From Murdochiella massiliensis (GTDB taxonomy: Bacteria > Bacillota > Clostridia > Tissierellales > Peptoniphilaceae), in the NCBI RefSeq assembly GCF_900059565.1, contig NZ_FIZW01000001.1, positions 62,001 through 126,000 of the forward strand: DNA of 64,000 nucleotides, written 5' to 3'. Numbering within the stretch: the stretch's first letter is position 1; each line of letters begins with the position of its first letter. Both the position numbers and the translations under genes were made by a program. The notes under the pieces were generated by a model. That model worked only from the letters and a program-made list of their open reading frames with translations. It ran no database searches and was not told the origin of the DNA. Positions 47,037-57,100 of the stretch are shown one piece after another.

Positions 47037-48341
47037 TTAGAAAACGATGAGCATCAGTGCGCCGGCTAAAATGATACTGAGAATGACGCGCTCAACCCAG
47101 ATGAGGAGATAGTCGCTGAACTTGATTGGAATATCCGTACCCATCATGCAGGGGATAGAGGCCGAGAAGAACAGAATCTCGGAAACGCTGACGATGGCAA
47201 CCAGCATACGGGTGGCAATCGCCATGCCTTCTCCGGCAACCAGCGGAGCAGGCAGAAGCATTTCGGCAATACTCAGTGACAGCGCCTTTGCGGTCAGTTG
47301 GGCTTCCGGAACTTGCAACAAAGCCGTAAAGGGATAGAAGATATAGCCGATAATATCGAAGACCGGCGTATAGGTCGCAATGAGAAGACCGGTCATGCCG
47401 ACACCAAGAAGCGACGGAGCGATATTAAGCGCCATCTTGAAGCCGTCGATGAAGTTCATCTTAATGACTTCTAACAGCGACGGTGCCTGATGATACGCAG
47501 TCATGGCTTCTTCCATAGCATTGTGAAGCGTAATCTTTTTGCGCTCTTCTTTGACCGCCGGTTTTCCGGAGAAGTACATATCTTTCTTTTTACTTAATGG
47601 GAAAATGCGAACGGTAATTGCAGTGACGATAAAGGTGATGATGAGTGTTGCCCAGAAATAGAAGAGCCAATGATCCATCAGATCCAGCGTTTTGGCAACG
47701 ATAATCATAAAGGTTGCCGAGACTGTAGAGAAGCCGGTCGCGATGATGGCAGCTTCTTTTTGCGTATAGCCGTCTTCGCGATAGACACGGTTCGTGATGA
47801 GAAGTGCCAACGAGTAGCTGCCGACAAACGAGGCAACGGCATCGACGGCGCTGCGCCCCGGCGTTTTGAAGACCGGGCGCATGACCGGTTCCATAAAGAC
47901 GCCGATAAATTCCATCAGACCGAAGCTGATTAAGAATGCCAGGAAAATCGAACCGATGGGGACGATAGTGGTTACCGAGACGAGAATGGAATTATAAATC
48001 ATGGGCAGCATTCCTTTTTCATGCAAAGCGGCAGGACCCCAGCCGGTGAGTTGCATGACCAGAAATACAGCGGATACAAGCTTGAGCGCGAAGAAAATCT
48101 TGCGCACCACGCCGCCTTCCCATTCCTTGCGTTTGATGGCATACGCCAATCCTGCCACAATCATGATGGTGCCGAAGATAAGACCGTAATTTGGAATGCC
48201 TTTGATGGCATTGACGATGTGATCGATGGGAATGGTCTTTTTCCCGCCGAATTCGATCGGCACAAAGAACATAAAAATGCCGAACAGGGAGTACAGGACG
48301 AAAAGACAGACATCTTTCGCCGACCATTTGGTGGTATTCAT
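47037..48341 (-). CDS. YjiH-type membrane protein with nucleoside-recognition domains
   Basis: 434 aa, about ten helices. GATE/nucleoside-recognition-like repeats are seen around VASFVGSYSLALLITNRVY and the C-terminal half (IAEMLLPAPLVAGEGMAIA). The charged middle loop (residues 255-290) is cytoplasmic. Substrate unknown; related proteins are proposed transporters. It has AGGAGG-like DNA upstream and stands alone between tpx and the pot operon. Confidence 0.8.
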   Translation of the reverse strand: MNTTKWSAKDVCLFVLYSLFGIFMFFVPIEFGGKKTIPIDHIVNAIKGIPNYGLIFGTIMIVAGLAYAIKRKEWEGGVVRKIFFALKLVSAVFLVMQLTGWGPAALHEKGMLPMIYNSILVSVTTIVPIGSIFLAFLISFGLMEFIGVFMEPVMRPVFKTPGRSAVDAVASFVGSYSLALLITNRVYREDGYTQKEAAIIATGFSTVSATFMIIVAKTLDLMDHWLFYFWATLIITFIVTAITVRIFPLSKKKDMYFSGKPAVKEERKKITLHNAMEEAMTAYHQAPSLLEVIKMNFIDGFKMALNIAPSLLGVGMTGLLIATYTPVFDIIGYIFYPFTALLQVPEAQLTAKALSLSIAEMLLPAPLVAGEGMAIATRMLVAIVSVSEILFFSASIPCMMGTDIPIKFSDYLLIWVERVILSIILAGALMLIVF

Positions 48342-48576
48342 AATTACCTCCTTCTACCTACGTTAAACGTTGAAATAAGACCAAGAGCTTTGCGATAAAG
48401 TTCTTTCGTCTCAATTATACTCGTTCTATGCGGAAATGAAAACGATTGGCGTAAAAAATCGATGAAAATCATCGTCTTTTCAAATTTTCCTCTTGACGTT
48501 TGCTTTTCTGCCGAACTCACATAAAATAGGAGAGACTGCAAACAAAGGTAACGGGAGAACCCAGAAAGGAACCGAA

Positions 48577-49629
48577 TTGAAGCAAATTCAACTCAAGCAA
48601 ATCAGCAAGTCCTTTGATGCGCTGACGGTATTGAAGAATTTTGATCTGACGATTGAGGATGAAGAATTTTTAACACTTTTAGGTCCGTCGGGATGTGGAA
48701 AGACAACAATATTGCGCATTATTGGCGGGTTTGAAGAACCGGACAGCGGACAGGTTCTCTTTGAGGGGAAGGACATCACGCATGTTCCGCCGCATTTACG
48801 GCCGTTTAACACCGTGTTTCAACAATATGCGCTTTTTCCCCATATGAATGTGGAAGAAAATGTAGGCTTCGGCCTGCGCATGAAGGGCGTGGAAAAAGAC
48901 GAACGAGAAGCGCGTGTGGAGCGGATGCTGCGCTTAGTGAATCTTTCCGGATATGGGAAGCGCAAAGTGGATCAGCTTTCCGGCGGACAGAAGCAGCGCA
49001 TCGCGATTGCCCGTGCTCTGGTGAATGAACCCGAGGTATTACTTCTGGATGAACCGCTCGGTGCGTTGGATCTCAAGCTGCGAAAAGAAATGCAGGGCGA
49101 ATTGAAACGTATGCAGCAGGAGCTCGGCATCACGTTTATTTTTGTTACGCATGATCAGGAAGAAGCCCTTACCATGTCGGATCGCATCGTGGTGATGAAC
49201 GGCGGTGTCATTCAGCAGATGGGCGATCCCAAAGATATTTATGATGAACCTCGTAACCGCTTTGTAGCGGACTTTATCGGGGACTCCAATATTGTCGAAG
49301 GCATCATGCACGCCGATTTTGACGTGAGTTTTTCCGGCCATCGCTTTGTGTGCGTCGATAAGGGCTTTGCCCCGGAAGAAGCGGTCGATATCGTTTTGCG
49401 TCCGGAAGACTTGGAACTGGTGGCACCGGAAAAGGGAATGCTGGTGGGTGTGGTAGAAAGCTGCCTGTTCCGCGGCGTCCATTACGAGATGGAAATTGAT
49501 GTCAACGGCGAATGTTACAAGAGCCAGAGCACCAAGGCGATGGAAGTGGGAAGCCGCGTGGGTATTGTCATTGCACCCGATCTCATTCAGGTTATGCACC
49601 GATCATCGCCGCAAGGAGTACAGCGATGA
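48577..49629 (+). CDS. potA: Spermidine/putrescine ABC transporter, ATPase
   Basis: 350 aa. The start is TTG 48577: AAAGGA sits six bases upstream and the family N-terminus ([16 protein letters not shown]) begins there; the longer frame lacks a ribosome site. Walker [10 protein letters not shown], signature [12 protein letters not shown], Walker [12 protein letters not shown], switch His in VTHDQEEA. The C-terminal TOBE domain begins near residue 265. First gene of a potABCD operon with overlapping stops and starts. Confidence 0.96.
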   Translation: MKQIQLKQISKSFDALTVLKNFDLTIEDEEFLTLLGPSGCGKTTILRIIGGFEEPDSGQVLFEGKDITHVPPHLRPFNTVFQQYALFPHMNVEENVGFGLRMKGVEKDEREARVERMLRLVNLSGYGKRKVDQLSGGQKQRIAIARALVNEPEVLLLDEPLGALDLKLRKEMQGELKRMQQELGITFIFVTHDQEEALTMSDRIVVMNGGVIQQMGDPKDIYDEPRNRFVADFIGDSNIVEGIMHADFDVSFSGHRFVCVDKGFAPEEAVDIVLRPEDLELVAPEKGMLVGVVESCLFRGVHYEMEIDVNGECYKSQSTKAMEVGSRVGIVIAPDLIQVMHRSSPQGVQR

Positions 49630-50495
49630 AGCGATACCGTCGTTTAAGTGCCCCTTATTTACTTTGGGCGGTGATTTTTGTGCTAATCCCTATGGGCATG
49701 ATTGTTTACTATGCTCTGACGACGGCCGACGGACAGTGGACCTTGGATAACTTTCGGCGTTTTTTTGCCGGCAATGCGACAGCCACGCTGGTGAAATCGC
49801 TACGCTTGGCGTTTGTGTCGACCGTGATCTGCTTTCTTTTGGGCTATCCCATGGCCTATTTTATGGCGAAGGCCAATGCGCGCATACGCCCCATGCTGCT
49901 GATGCTGGTGATGATTCCGATGTGGATGAACTTTTTGCTGCGCACGTACGCCTGGATCACCATCCTTTCACGCGGCGGCATACTGAACACCTTTCTTACG
50001 AGCATCGGCCTGGCACCGACGGATCTGTTGTATACGGAGACGGCGGTCATCCTGGGCATGGTGTATAACTTTTTACCGTTCATGATCTTGCCTATTTTCA
50101 CGTCGCTGGAAAAAATGGATCCTGCGCTTTTGGAAGCGGCCGATGATCTGGGCGCCAACAAGAGGCAGGCGTTTTTGCGCGTAACGTTGCCGCTTTCACT
50201 TCCCGGTGTGGCTTCCGGCTTTTCGATGGTTTTCATTCCTGCCATTGCCACCTTTGAAATCACGTCCCTTTTGGGCGGCAACAAGACAAATCTTATCGGT
50301 AACGTCATTCAACAGCAGTTTACCGTCACCGGAAACTGGCAATACGGCTCCGCCATGGCCATGATTTTAATGGTGTTTCTCGTACTCTCGCTGTTCTTCG
50401 GAAGAGAGGAAAAAACGCATGCACAGGGCAGCGTCGTCACGGCGCAGGATTTAGCCTTAGCGGCAGAAGAGCAGGAGGAGGTCAGCGATGTCTAA
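49626..50495 (+). CDS. potB: Spermidine/putrescine ABC transporter permease
   Basis: 289 aa, six helices. The coupling motif [20 protein letters not shown] contacts PotA. Start ATG 49626 overlaps the potA stop; a longer frame in potA is ignored. The C-terminal 30 residues are polar and acidic, longer than usual. Confidence 0.95.
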   Translation: MKRYRRLSAPYLLWAVIFVLIPMGMIVYYALTTADGQWTLDNFRRFFAGNATATLVKSLRLAFVSTVICFLLGYPMAYFMAKANARIRPMLLMLVMIPMWMNFLLRTYAWITILSRGGILNTFLTSIGLAPTDLLYTETAVILGMVYNFLPFMILPIFTSLEKMDPALLEAADDLGANKRQAFLRVTLPLSLPGVASGFSMVFIPAIATFEITSLLGGNKTNLIGNVIQQQFTVTGNWQYGSAMAMILMVFLVLSLFFGREEKTHAQGSVVTAQDLALAAEEQEEVSDV

Positions 50496-51264
50496 AGGAT
50501 TTAGGCGAGTATTCCTTTTTTTGCTTTATGCGTTCCTCTATGCACCGATTGTTGTACTGATTGTCTTTTCCTTTAACAGCGGCCACACGCGTGGAGCATG
50601 GGAAGGCTTTTCGCTGCACTGGTATCAGTCGTTGATGCATAATCAGGAAATTTTGAATGCGCTCAAGAATACGGTGTCCATTGCTCTCTTTGCCACGGTC
50701 ATCGCTACGGCGATCGCAACCTTCGGAACCATCGGCATATACTGGTTTTCACGGCGACGTCGCGTGGCTGTGCATCTCATCAATCAGGTGATTGTACTCA
50801 ACCCCGATATTGTGACCGCTATTGGCTTTATGGCCCTGTTTGGCTTTTTGCATATGACTCCGGGTTATCTCACGATTCTCTTATCGCATATCGCCTTTGA
50901 GATTCCCTACATCGTGCTGTCCATTCTGCCGCGCCTGAAACAGATGCCGTTGGAGCTGGCGGAAGCATCCATGGACCTTGGCGCCACACCTTGGCAGACC
51001 TTGCACTATGTGATTCTGCCGTTTCTTAAAAGTGGCATTATTTCCGGTGCCTTGATGGGCTTTACGATGTCCATTGACGATTTTGTCATTACCTTTTTCA
51101 ACGCCGGAAACGGTGTCGAGACGGTATCCACCCTGGTGTATTCCATGGCGCGTCGCGGAATCAATCCAGAAGTCAACGCTTTATCCGCCATGATGTTTGT
51201 CGCCATGTTCCTATTGCTTTTGGCGACCAACTGGCGCACCATTCATGGAAAGGAGATGCCATGA
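50488..51264 (+). CDS. potC: Spermidine/putrescine ABC transporter permease
   Basis: 258 aa, six helices, coupling motif EASMDLGATPWQTLHYVILP and the conserved FTMSIDDFVITFF stretch. It overlaps potB by 8 bases and potD by 4. GGAGGAGG in potB is its ribosome site. Confidence 0.95.
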   Translation: MSKGFRRVFLFLLYAFLYAPIVVLIVFSFNSGHTRGAWEGFSLHWYQSLMHNQEILNALKNTVSIALFATVIATAIATFGTIGIYWFSRRRRVAVHLINQVIVLNPDIVTAIGFMALFGFLHMTPGYLTILLSHIAFEIPYIVLSILPRLKQMPLELAEASMDLGATPWQTLHYVILPFLKSGIISGALMGFTMSIDDFVITFFNAGNGVETVSTLVYSMARRGINPEVNALSAMMFVAMFLLLLATNWRTIHGKEMP

Positions 51265-52319
51265 AACGCGTACGGTTGACGATTATTGCAGCGTTTGTAT
51301 TCTTTCTTTCCGCAACGCTATATGGCTGCGGCATGGGGAAGGATGCCGGGAGCGCGAAGCAGCAGGTCAATGTTTACAACTGGGGGGAATATATTGATCC
51401 CGAACTTATTCATCGCTTTGAAGACGAGACGGGCATTGATGTCATCTACTCCAACTTCGCCACCAATGAGGATTTGTATGTCAAACTGAAGAACGGTGGA
51501 ACGACGTATGATGTCATTGTGCCTTCGGAATATATGCTCCAGCGCATGGTGCAGGAAGATATGCTGCTTCCTCTGGACTACAGCCGGATCCCGAACATGC
51601 AATACATTGATCGCGCTTTTCTTCATCAGCCGTTTGATCCGGAACAACGCTATTCCGCACCTTATTTTTGGGGCACCGTGGGTATCCTGTATAACAAGAA
51701 GATGGTGAAAGAGCCGGTAAAATCCTGGGATATTCTATGGGATCCGGACTATACGCGCCAAATCATCATGCTGGATTCTTCTCGCGATTCTCTGATGGTT
51801 TCCTTGGTTCGTCTGGGCGCTTCCGTGAACTCCACGGATCCGCAACAGCTGACTGCGGCGAAGGAGGATTTAATTCGCCAATATCCGCTCGTTTACGCGT
51901 ATCTTATCGATGAAATTCGAGACTTGATGATCAATGGAGAGAATGCGCTGGCGGTCATGTATTCGGGGGATGCCTACGCCGCTATGCAGGAAAATCCAGA
52001 TCTGGATTTTGTCAATCCTCCGGAAGGCGGCAATCTCTGGTTTGATGTGTTTGCCGTTCCCAGAGGCGCACAGAACAAGGAAAATGCCGAGAAATTCATC
52101 AATTTTATGTTGCGTCCGGATGTCATGGCGCAGAATGCGGAATGGGTCGGCTATTCGCTTCCGAGTGAAGCGGGTCGAGCGCTTTTGCCGGAAGAAATGC
52201 GCAATTCTCCGGTGGCCTATCCGGATCCGAAGGCCTATGAGAAGTATGAAGTGTTTGAATACATCGGTGATGCAGTGCACCTTTATGATCAGCTTTGGCA
52301 GGACGTCAAGAATCAGTAA
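51261..52319 (+). CDS. potD: Spermidine/putrescine-binding lipoprotein
   Basis: 352 aa. The signal peptide ends at a lipobox (TLYGCGMGK), so it is membrane-anchored. VNVYNWGEYIDPELIHRFE and the FATNEDLYVKLKNGG region match PotD. Polyamine-site acids are expected in EYMLQR and the VMYSGDAYAA loop. It delivers polyamines to PotBC. holA follows after 18 bases, so the operon may continue into it. Confidence 0.96.
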   Translation: MKRVRLTIIAAFVFFLSATLYGCGMGKDAGSAKQQVNVYNWGEYIDPELIHRFEDETGIDVIYSNFATNEDLYVKLKNGGTTYDVIVPSEYMLQRMVQEDMLLPLDYSRIPNMQYIDRAFLHQPFDPEQRYSAPYFWGTVGILYNKKMVKEPVKSWDILWDPDYTRQIIMLDSSRDSLMVSLVRLGASVNSTDPQQLTAAKEDLIRQYPLVYAYLIDEIRDLMINGENALAVMYSGDAYAAMQENPDLDFVNPPEGGNLWFDVFAVPRGAQNKENAEKFINFMLRPDVMAQNAEWVGYSLPSEAGRALLPEEMRNSPVAYPDPKAYEKYEVFEYIGDAVHLYDQLWQDVKNQ

Positions 52320-52337
52320 GCGAGCAAAGGAGGACAC

Positions 52338-53399
52338 ATGAATTACGTGGACTGGCTTTCCCATGTGGATCGGGGCGAACCCGGACAAGTGCTTCTTTGC
52401 TGTATTGAGGAACCGTATCTTTGGGAAATGCTCAAAAACGTGCTCCAAAACGATGTGCTGGGCGGGAATTATCTGTCGTTTAACTATGAGCATCTGGATG
52501 CCCGTACGCTTTCGTCGGAAACCTTGATTTCGGCTTTGGAAACCCTGCCGCTCATGGGGGAACGGCGAGTGGTCGTTGTGGAAAATGTACCTCTTCAAAA
52601 AGAAGCTCTGCAAAAAAATGAGGCGTTGTTAACGACATTGTGTGAGAGCGTTTTGCATCGTCCGCCGCATGTGCTCCTGGTTCTTGGATTTGTGGGAGAC
52701 AAGCCGTTTCGTGGAAAAATCCTGAAGCAAATGGAGCCTGATTTGCAGCGTATTTCGCTCACTCGGCTGACAGAACAGGAATTGCATCGCTTTGTGACAA
52801 AGAAATGGAAGCAACGCGGTATCCTCGTGGAAGAAGGGGTTTTGCCGCTTTTGATGACTTCCAGCGAATATCTTGATCCGCGTGCGGAAAAAACACTCTA
52901 TGACGTGGAAAATCTCGTGGAGTCCACAGCGGCACTGGCGAAAGACGGCCGTTTATATCGTCGGGATGCCGAAGAAGCGCTGATTTCTCCGTCCGAGCGT
53001 AACATTTTTGCGCTGATGGACGCGATCAACGATCGGCGATCGGCGAGCGCCTGCGCCCTGATTAAGGGATATGAATCCTTGGGAGAGGACCCGTTTCGCC
53101 TGTTCTACATGATCGTAAGGCAAATTCGCAATATGATCGGGGTGAAGCGCGCCGAAGGCATGCGCCTTTCACCGCGGGACGGCCAGGCTCGCTTAAAACT
53201 ATCGTCTTTTGAATATGGTAAATTGCGTCGGGGTGTGCAGAACTATACCGAAAAAGAACTGATTGCTTATCATGACCGCCTCTTTTCGATGGAAAAGCGT
53301 ATGAAAACGCAGGTATTTCACCTTGAGTCGGAGCTGGAACGTTTTGCGCTGTCTATGGAGCGCGAAAAAGGGGCTTGTAAAATGAAATGCAACAAATAA
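52338..53399 (+). CDS. holA: DNA polymerase III delta subunit, C-terminus altered by an insertion element
   Basis: Clamp-loader subunit that opens the sliding clamp; 353 aa. N-terminal AAA+-like domain with LPLMGERRVVVVENV, then FRGKILKQM, and the alpha-helical C-terminal domain (SPSERNIFALMDAIND, DPFRLFYMIVRQIRNMI). AGGAGG precedes the ATG. The last seven codons (CKMKCNK-stop) are the first bases of an insertion-element end that recurs at 59903. The native C-terminus has therefore been replaced, apparently without loss of the folded domains. Confidence 0.93.
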   Translation: MNYVDWLSHVDRGEPGQVLLCCIEEPYLWEMLKNVLQNDVLGGNYLSFNYEHLDARTLSSETLISALETLPLMGERRVVVVENVPLQKEALQKNEALLTTLCESVLHRPPHVLLVLGFVGDKPFRGKILKQMEPDLQRISLTRLTEQELHRFVTKKWKQRGILVEEGVLPLLMTSSEYLDPRAEKTLYDVENLVESTAALAKDGRLYRRDAEEALISPSERNIFALMDAINDRRSASACALIKGYESLGEDPFRLFYMIVRQIRNMIGVKRAEGMRLSPRDGQARLKLSSFEYGKLRRGVQNYTEKELIAYHDRLFSMEKRMKTQVFHLESELERFALSMEREKGACKMKCNK

Positions 53400-53693
53400 A
53401 AAAATCCATGGCTAACCTGTTAGAGTGTTAATACCAACAAAAACACAGAAGGAGAAGCCATGGATTACGTCTATTGTACCACGACTCGAGAAATAGTATT
53501 CACCGGATGTAGTAATCATGAAAATTGAAAATGAAGGGCTTTCTTTCACCACTAAAATTTGTACCAGGGCCCTCTACAACTATGGGAGATTGAGAAGATA
53601 GGCATTGTTGTTTATTTATTTCTCCCCCCATGAGGGAAGAAAAGGACTCGAAAGATGTGTCATGATTTATTGCATTAGAAGTTTCAATTTACA
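53376..53693. mobile_element. Insertion-element remnant 1 (possibly IS30-like)
   Basis: Its first 89 bases (53376-53464) match 59903-59991 closely, including a ribosome site and ATG (MDYVYCTTTRE... 22 codons then stop), which looks like the start of a lost transposase. The right end (53665-53693) is an imperfect inverted repeat of the left end, sharing AATGCAAyAAAT and TGTAAA. Body lost. The left end overlaps the holA stop. The IS30 assignment rests on the look of the ends only. Confidence 0.65.
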
Positions 53694-53880
53694 TTCAAGA
53701 ATATAGAATTTTAAAAGTATTTACATGTGCAAAAAATTAAATTATAATGAACAAAACATTGAGACTCCCATGAGAAAGTGATTATTAAAGAATATTTGAG
53801 AAATTTTAGTAAAAAGATCATTTTCAATTGGGAGTGGTATGTATTCTTGTGAAAAGGTTTTTTTTAAAAGGAGGAAGCGG
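53694..53880. promoter_or_regulatory. AT-rich upstream region of the surface protein
   Basis: Very AT-rich, with TTGAGA (53759) and several TATAAT-like words (for example 53742-53750). The ribosome site AAAGGAGG lies just before ATG 53881. The exact promoter is not resolved. Confidence 0.35.
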
Positions 53881-54084
53881 ATGAAAGGACACAATAGGCT
53901 TTTAAGAATCATTTTCTCTTTACTTACACTTGCTATCTGCTTGGCGATCTTTTCAACTTTTCGTGGGGTTCTTGCGAGTGAGGGGGGGAAGGGGAGGCCA
54001 GAGTACTTCGGGAGGCCGGGAACACGAACGAGGAGTATCGTCAGAAAAAAGAGTTTAATGCCAATGGAGCCATCTCTTTTTTAG
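53881..54084 (+). CDS. Signal-peptide part of the Cna_B surface protein (OFF frame)
   Basis: 67 codons from ATG 53881 with GGAGG upstream. Basic N-terminus (MKGHNRLLR), hydrophobic core (IIFSLLTLAICLAIFSTF) and a cleavage site near VLA-SEG make a clear signal peptide. Directly after it lies a run of seven G (53982-53988). With seven G the frame runs into a TAG at 54082. With eight it would join the 1.8-kb-residue protein that follows. It is therefore the 5' end of that gene in a switched-off or mutated state. Confidence 0.8.
   Translation: MKGHNRLLRIIFSLLTLAICLAIFSTFRGVLASEGGKGRPEYFGRPGTRTRSIVRKKSLMPMEPSLF
53982..53988 (+). repeat. Seven-G homopolymer, candidate phase switch
   Basis: Lies two codons after the predicted signal cleavage site; one added G restores one frame from 53881 to 59510. 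Confidence 0.75.
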
Positions 54085-54194
54085 AAATCCAGCTAACTAG
54101 TGATGGCGTCACGAAAACATACACTTTAAAAAGTGGAGAAGAGAAGGATGCAAAAATTGATTATCCCGATGGCCTTTCAAGGGATGCAAGTTAT

Positions 54195-57100
54195 GTGGTA
54201 AATATAAAATTTGATATCAAGGACTTAGCAAATAAAGAAGACTCCTATCCCCTTGTAAAGGGAGATACGGTAACCTGCGATGTCCCTGCGATTTTGAAGG
54301 AAAGTACCATTTCCAAGGGCCGTATTCATGATACCGAAGCGGTATGGGATAGGGGGCATGACGGGGTAGGGAACTATGCCATTGAAAATAACAAGCTTGT
54401 GATCAGCTACGATGATGGATATATCGATGAAAAAAACGGACGTATCATAGTTTCAGAGTTGAAGTTTTCGGGGCACTTTGATTTTCGAAATAGTCCGGAC
54501 GAGAGTTTTGAAGAGGCCCTATCTTTTGGAAATGCTACCTTACAAACAAAATTCAAGGCATTCCAGGCAATTCGTGAGCTTACTATCAAGAAGTATGCGT
54601 ATATGTTTAATTTTTCCCCAAGTGCAAGTACTAAAGATGGGGGATCGTACAAACCCTTGGACGGTACAGCCAAAGTAGAGAACGGATATATCTTTTATAA
54701 TATTGAGATTAAGGCAGGGGACAGAAATAACCAAGAGCTTACGAATGTAATCGTAAAAGATTGGTTTGATGAAGATAGCCTAAAGAAAATCGATGTGAAG
54801 GATATCCGGCTTAACTCTGCCTTTAAAAAAATCGTGGGAAGAGAGAGTCAAAATATCACCGAACAAGTTCGACCGACCCTTTTCCAAGAAGAAAATGGGG
54901 TGGGGTGGAATATCGGTGAATTACCTCCTGGTGCAAAAGCAAGCTTATCCTTCAAGGTTAGAATAAATAAAAAAGGGATCACTGAAGCGGTGAAGACAGA
55001 AAAAGACAACGACCCATCGAGCGACGCTCTGGAAGCGAGAACCCTTAGGAACACTGCTTCTGCGATTGCTGACAAAATGAAGGATCCTGTAAAAACAGAG
55101 CATGCTGTCTCGGTTAAGAATTTCCTAGATATTGATAAAGATAGTATGCAATATGATCAATCGACCTTCAGAAGGTATTTCAAGATTATTATTACTGCAC
55201 CACATGAATACAATAGCTACACCATGTACAACGTGCCCATCTACGATCATCTACAGAAAAGTTTTTCTAAGCAAGCAGACATAAACGTAGACCTATATCG
55301 TGAGTCCGGCATTGAATCGATTTGGGTTACTCACTGGAATGGAACTAAGGAGAAGCTTGAATGGGACAATTTTACCAGACCCAATAAAGTCTCCTGGAAA
55401 GCCACGCTTCCGGTCATTAAACCAGGGGATAAGGTTGAGATCACAAGCTACCTACAATTGAATCCAGCCTTTTGGAGCAAGGAGAATGGGAGATACTTCG
55501 ACGGTACCAGCAAACTCTATATTGGAAAGGATCGCTATAATTTTTTTGAAACAGGGGAGGGTACGGATGCCAATGGCTACCTTGCAAATGACCTACCTTT
55601 TAATTCTGACTATGAGCCAACCGACTTAGAACAAGAGTATTTGAATAAATTTTCAAGGCAGTTTGATGAATCCGAAGGAACCATACCTTGGATAATTCGA
55701 GGAAATCAATACCCGAAGGATGGACATATTTCTGATGTAGGAGGAGAAAAGGTTAAAGACACGATAGGGGAAGGCCTTGAATTTATGGGTCAAGCCGAAA
55801 TCATATTCAGTGGGTTAAGAAATAATGAAATGGTTGAAATCAAAAGAGAGTATTTCGATCTCGATCCATTGAAGAACGCTTTTGAATATGTGATCCCTAA
55901 GGAATATGGCAAATGCAGCTATGAAATCCGCTATAAAACGAAGGTGAAGGATCCGACGAAAACAGCAAAATACTCCAATACATTTTATGAAGGTGATGTT
56001 TACGTTTCGAATGATAGATCCGTATCCAATGAGATTAGGGACATTTATAAGATATATATAGAACAGGACCAGGATTGGGCGGAATGGGAAACCGTTATAC
56101 CTAACCGCTTACATAAAGGCGATGTCTATGTTGATACTTGCAATTTGGGAGAACCTGATAACCATACCATGTATTTTACCAAAGAGAATCTCGAGGGGAT
56201 TTCACTGAATATTTCTGGCGTGGAAGTCGACAAAGCCCTTTATGAGGTTTTACCGGAGGATGAATTTGAACCAGACAAATTCAAATCCTTCAAAATTAAA
56301 TTTCTGGGTGATATTTCTGTGATCAAGGAAGGAAAAACCCTCTATCCGGGATACAACTATCATCTATATATTAGATATAAGACGACGATGGTGAACCCAT
56401 CGAAGAAGAAGAGGCTCTATTACTATAATTACGGGACATTAACCTTGGGTTCCGTCACTAAGACTTGTTGGAAATCTATATTTCGAGAGGACTACCCGCA
56501 AATCGAGAAAGAACAATATGAAGATTATAATAACAAGGCCAGACTGATTTGGACGATAAGAGTGAATAAGGAACACCGGGATTGTCATAGGGATGGTACA
56601 GTAATTATAAAAGAAACCCTACCAAAGGGAACAGAATTCGTTTCCGCTTGGTCTGATCGTTGGAGGTGGTATCGCTGCCAGAGCTCACAGCCGGTTAAGA
56701 ATTCGGACGGTACGACGACCGTCACTATTAAGGTTTACGGATTGACATTTGTTGATGAAAATCATGGATTTAACTCGAATGATTATTCAGCAACCATTTT
56801 CGTAGAGGCCAAGGCTACAGATGATGCCTTTTTATGCGACGCCTCTTCTACGGACTTTACCTACGTAAACAAGGTAACCACTATTAATCGGTTCGGCATG
56901 GAGGACTCCACCCAGGCCGAGGCAATCGTGAAAAACTCTGCCCTGAAAAAACAGATGGACTATGACGAAGCAACGGCTCCCTATGCCCGTTTTACCGTTG
57001 AAGTAAATAAGAACGCTTTGGATGTCAACTCGGCGGGAGATACTCTTGATATCGTAGATGTAGGAAACGAAAACCTTACTGTAAATACGGAGTCCATTCA

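Noticed and set aside
53461-53528. Functional 22-codon peptide gene with a good ribosome site
   Set aside because: Better read as the surviving first codons of a lost transposase, since the same leader and ATG recur at 59986 followed by different sequence.
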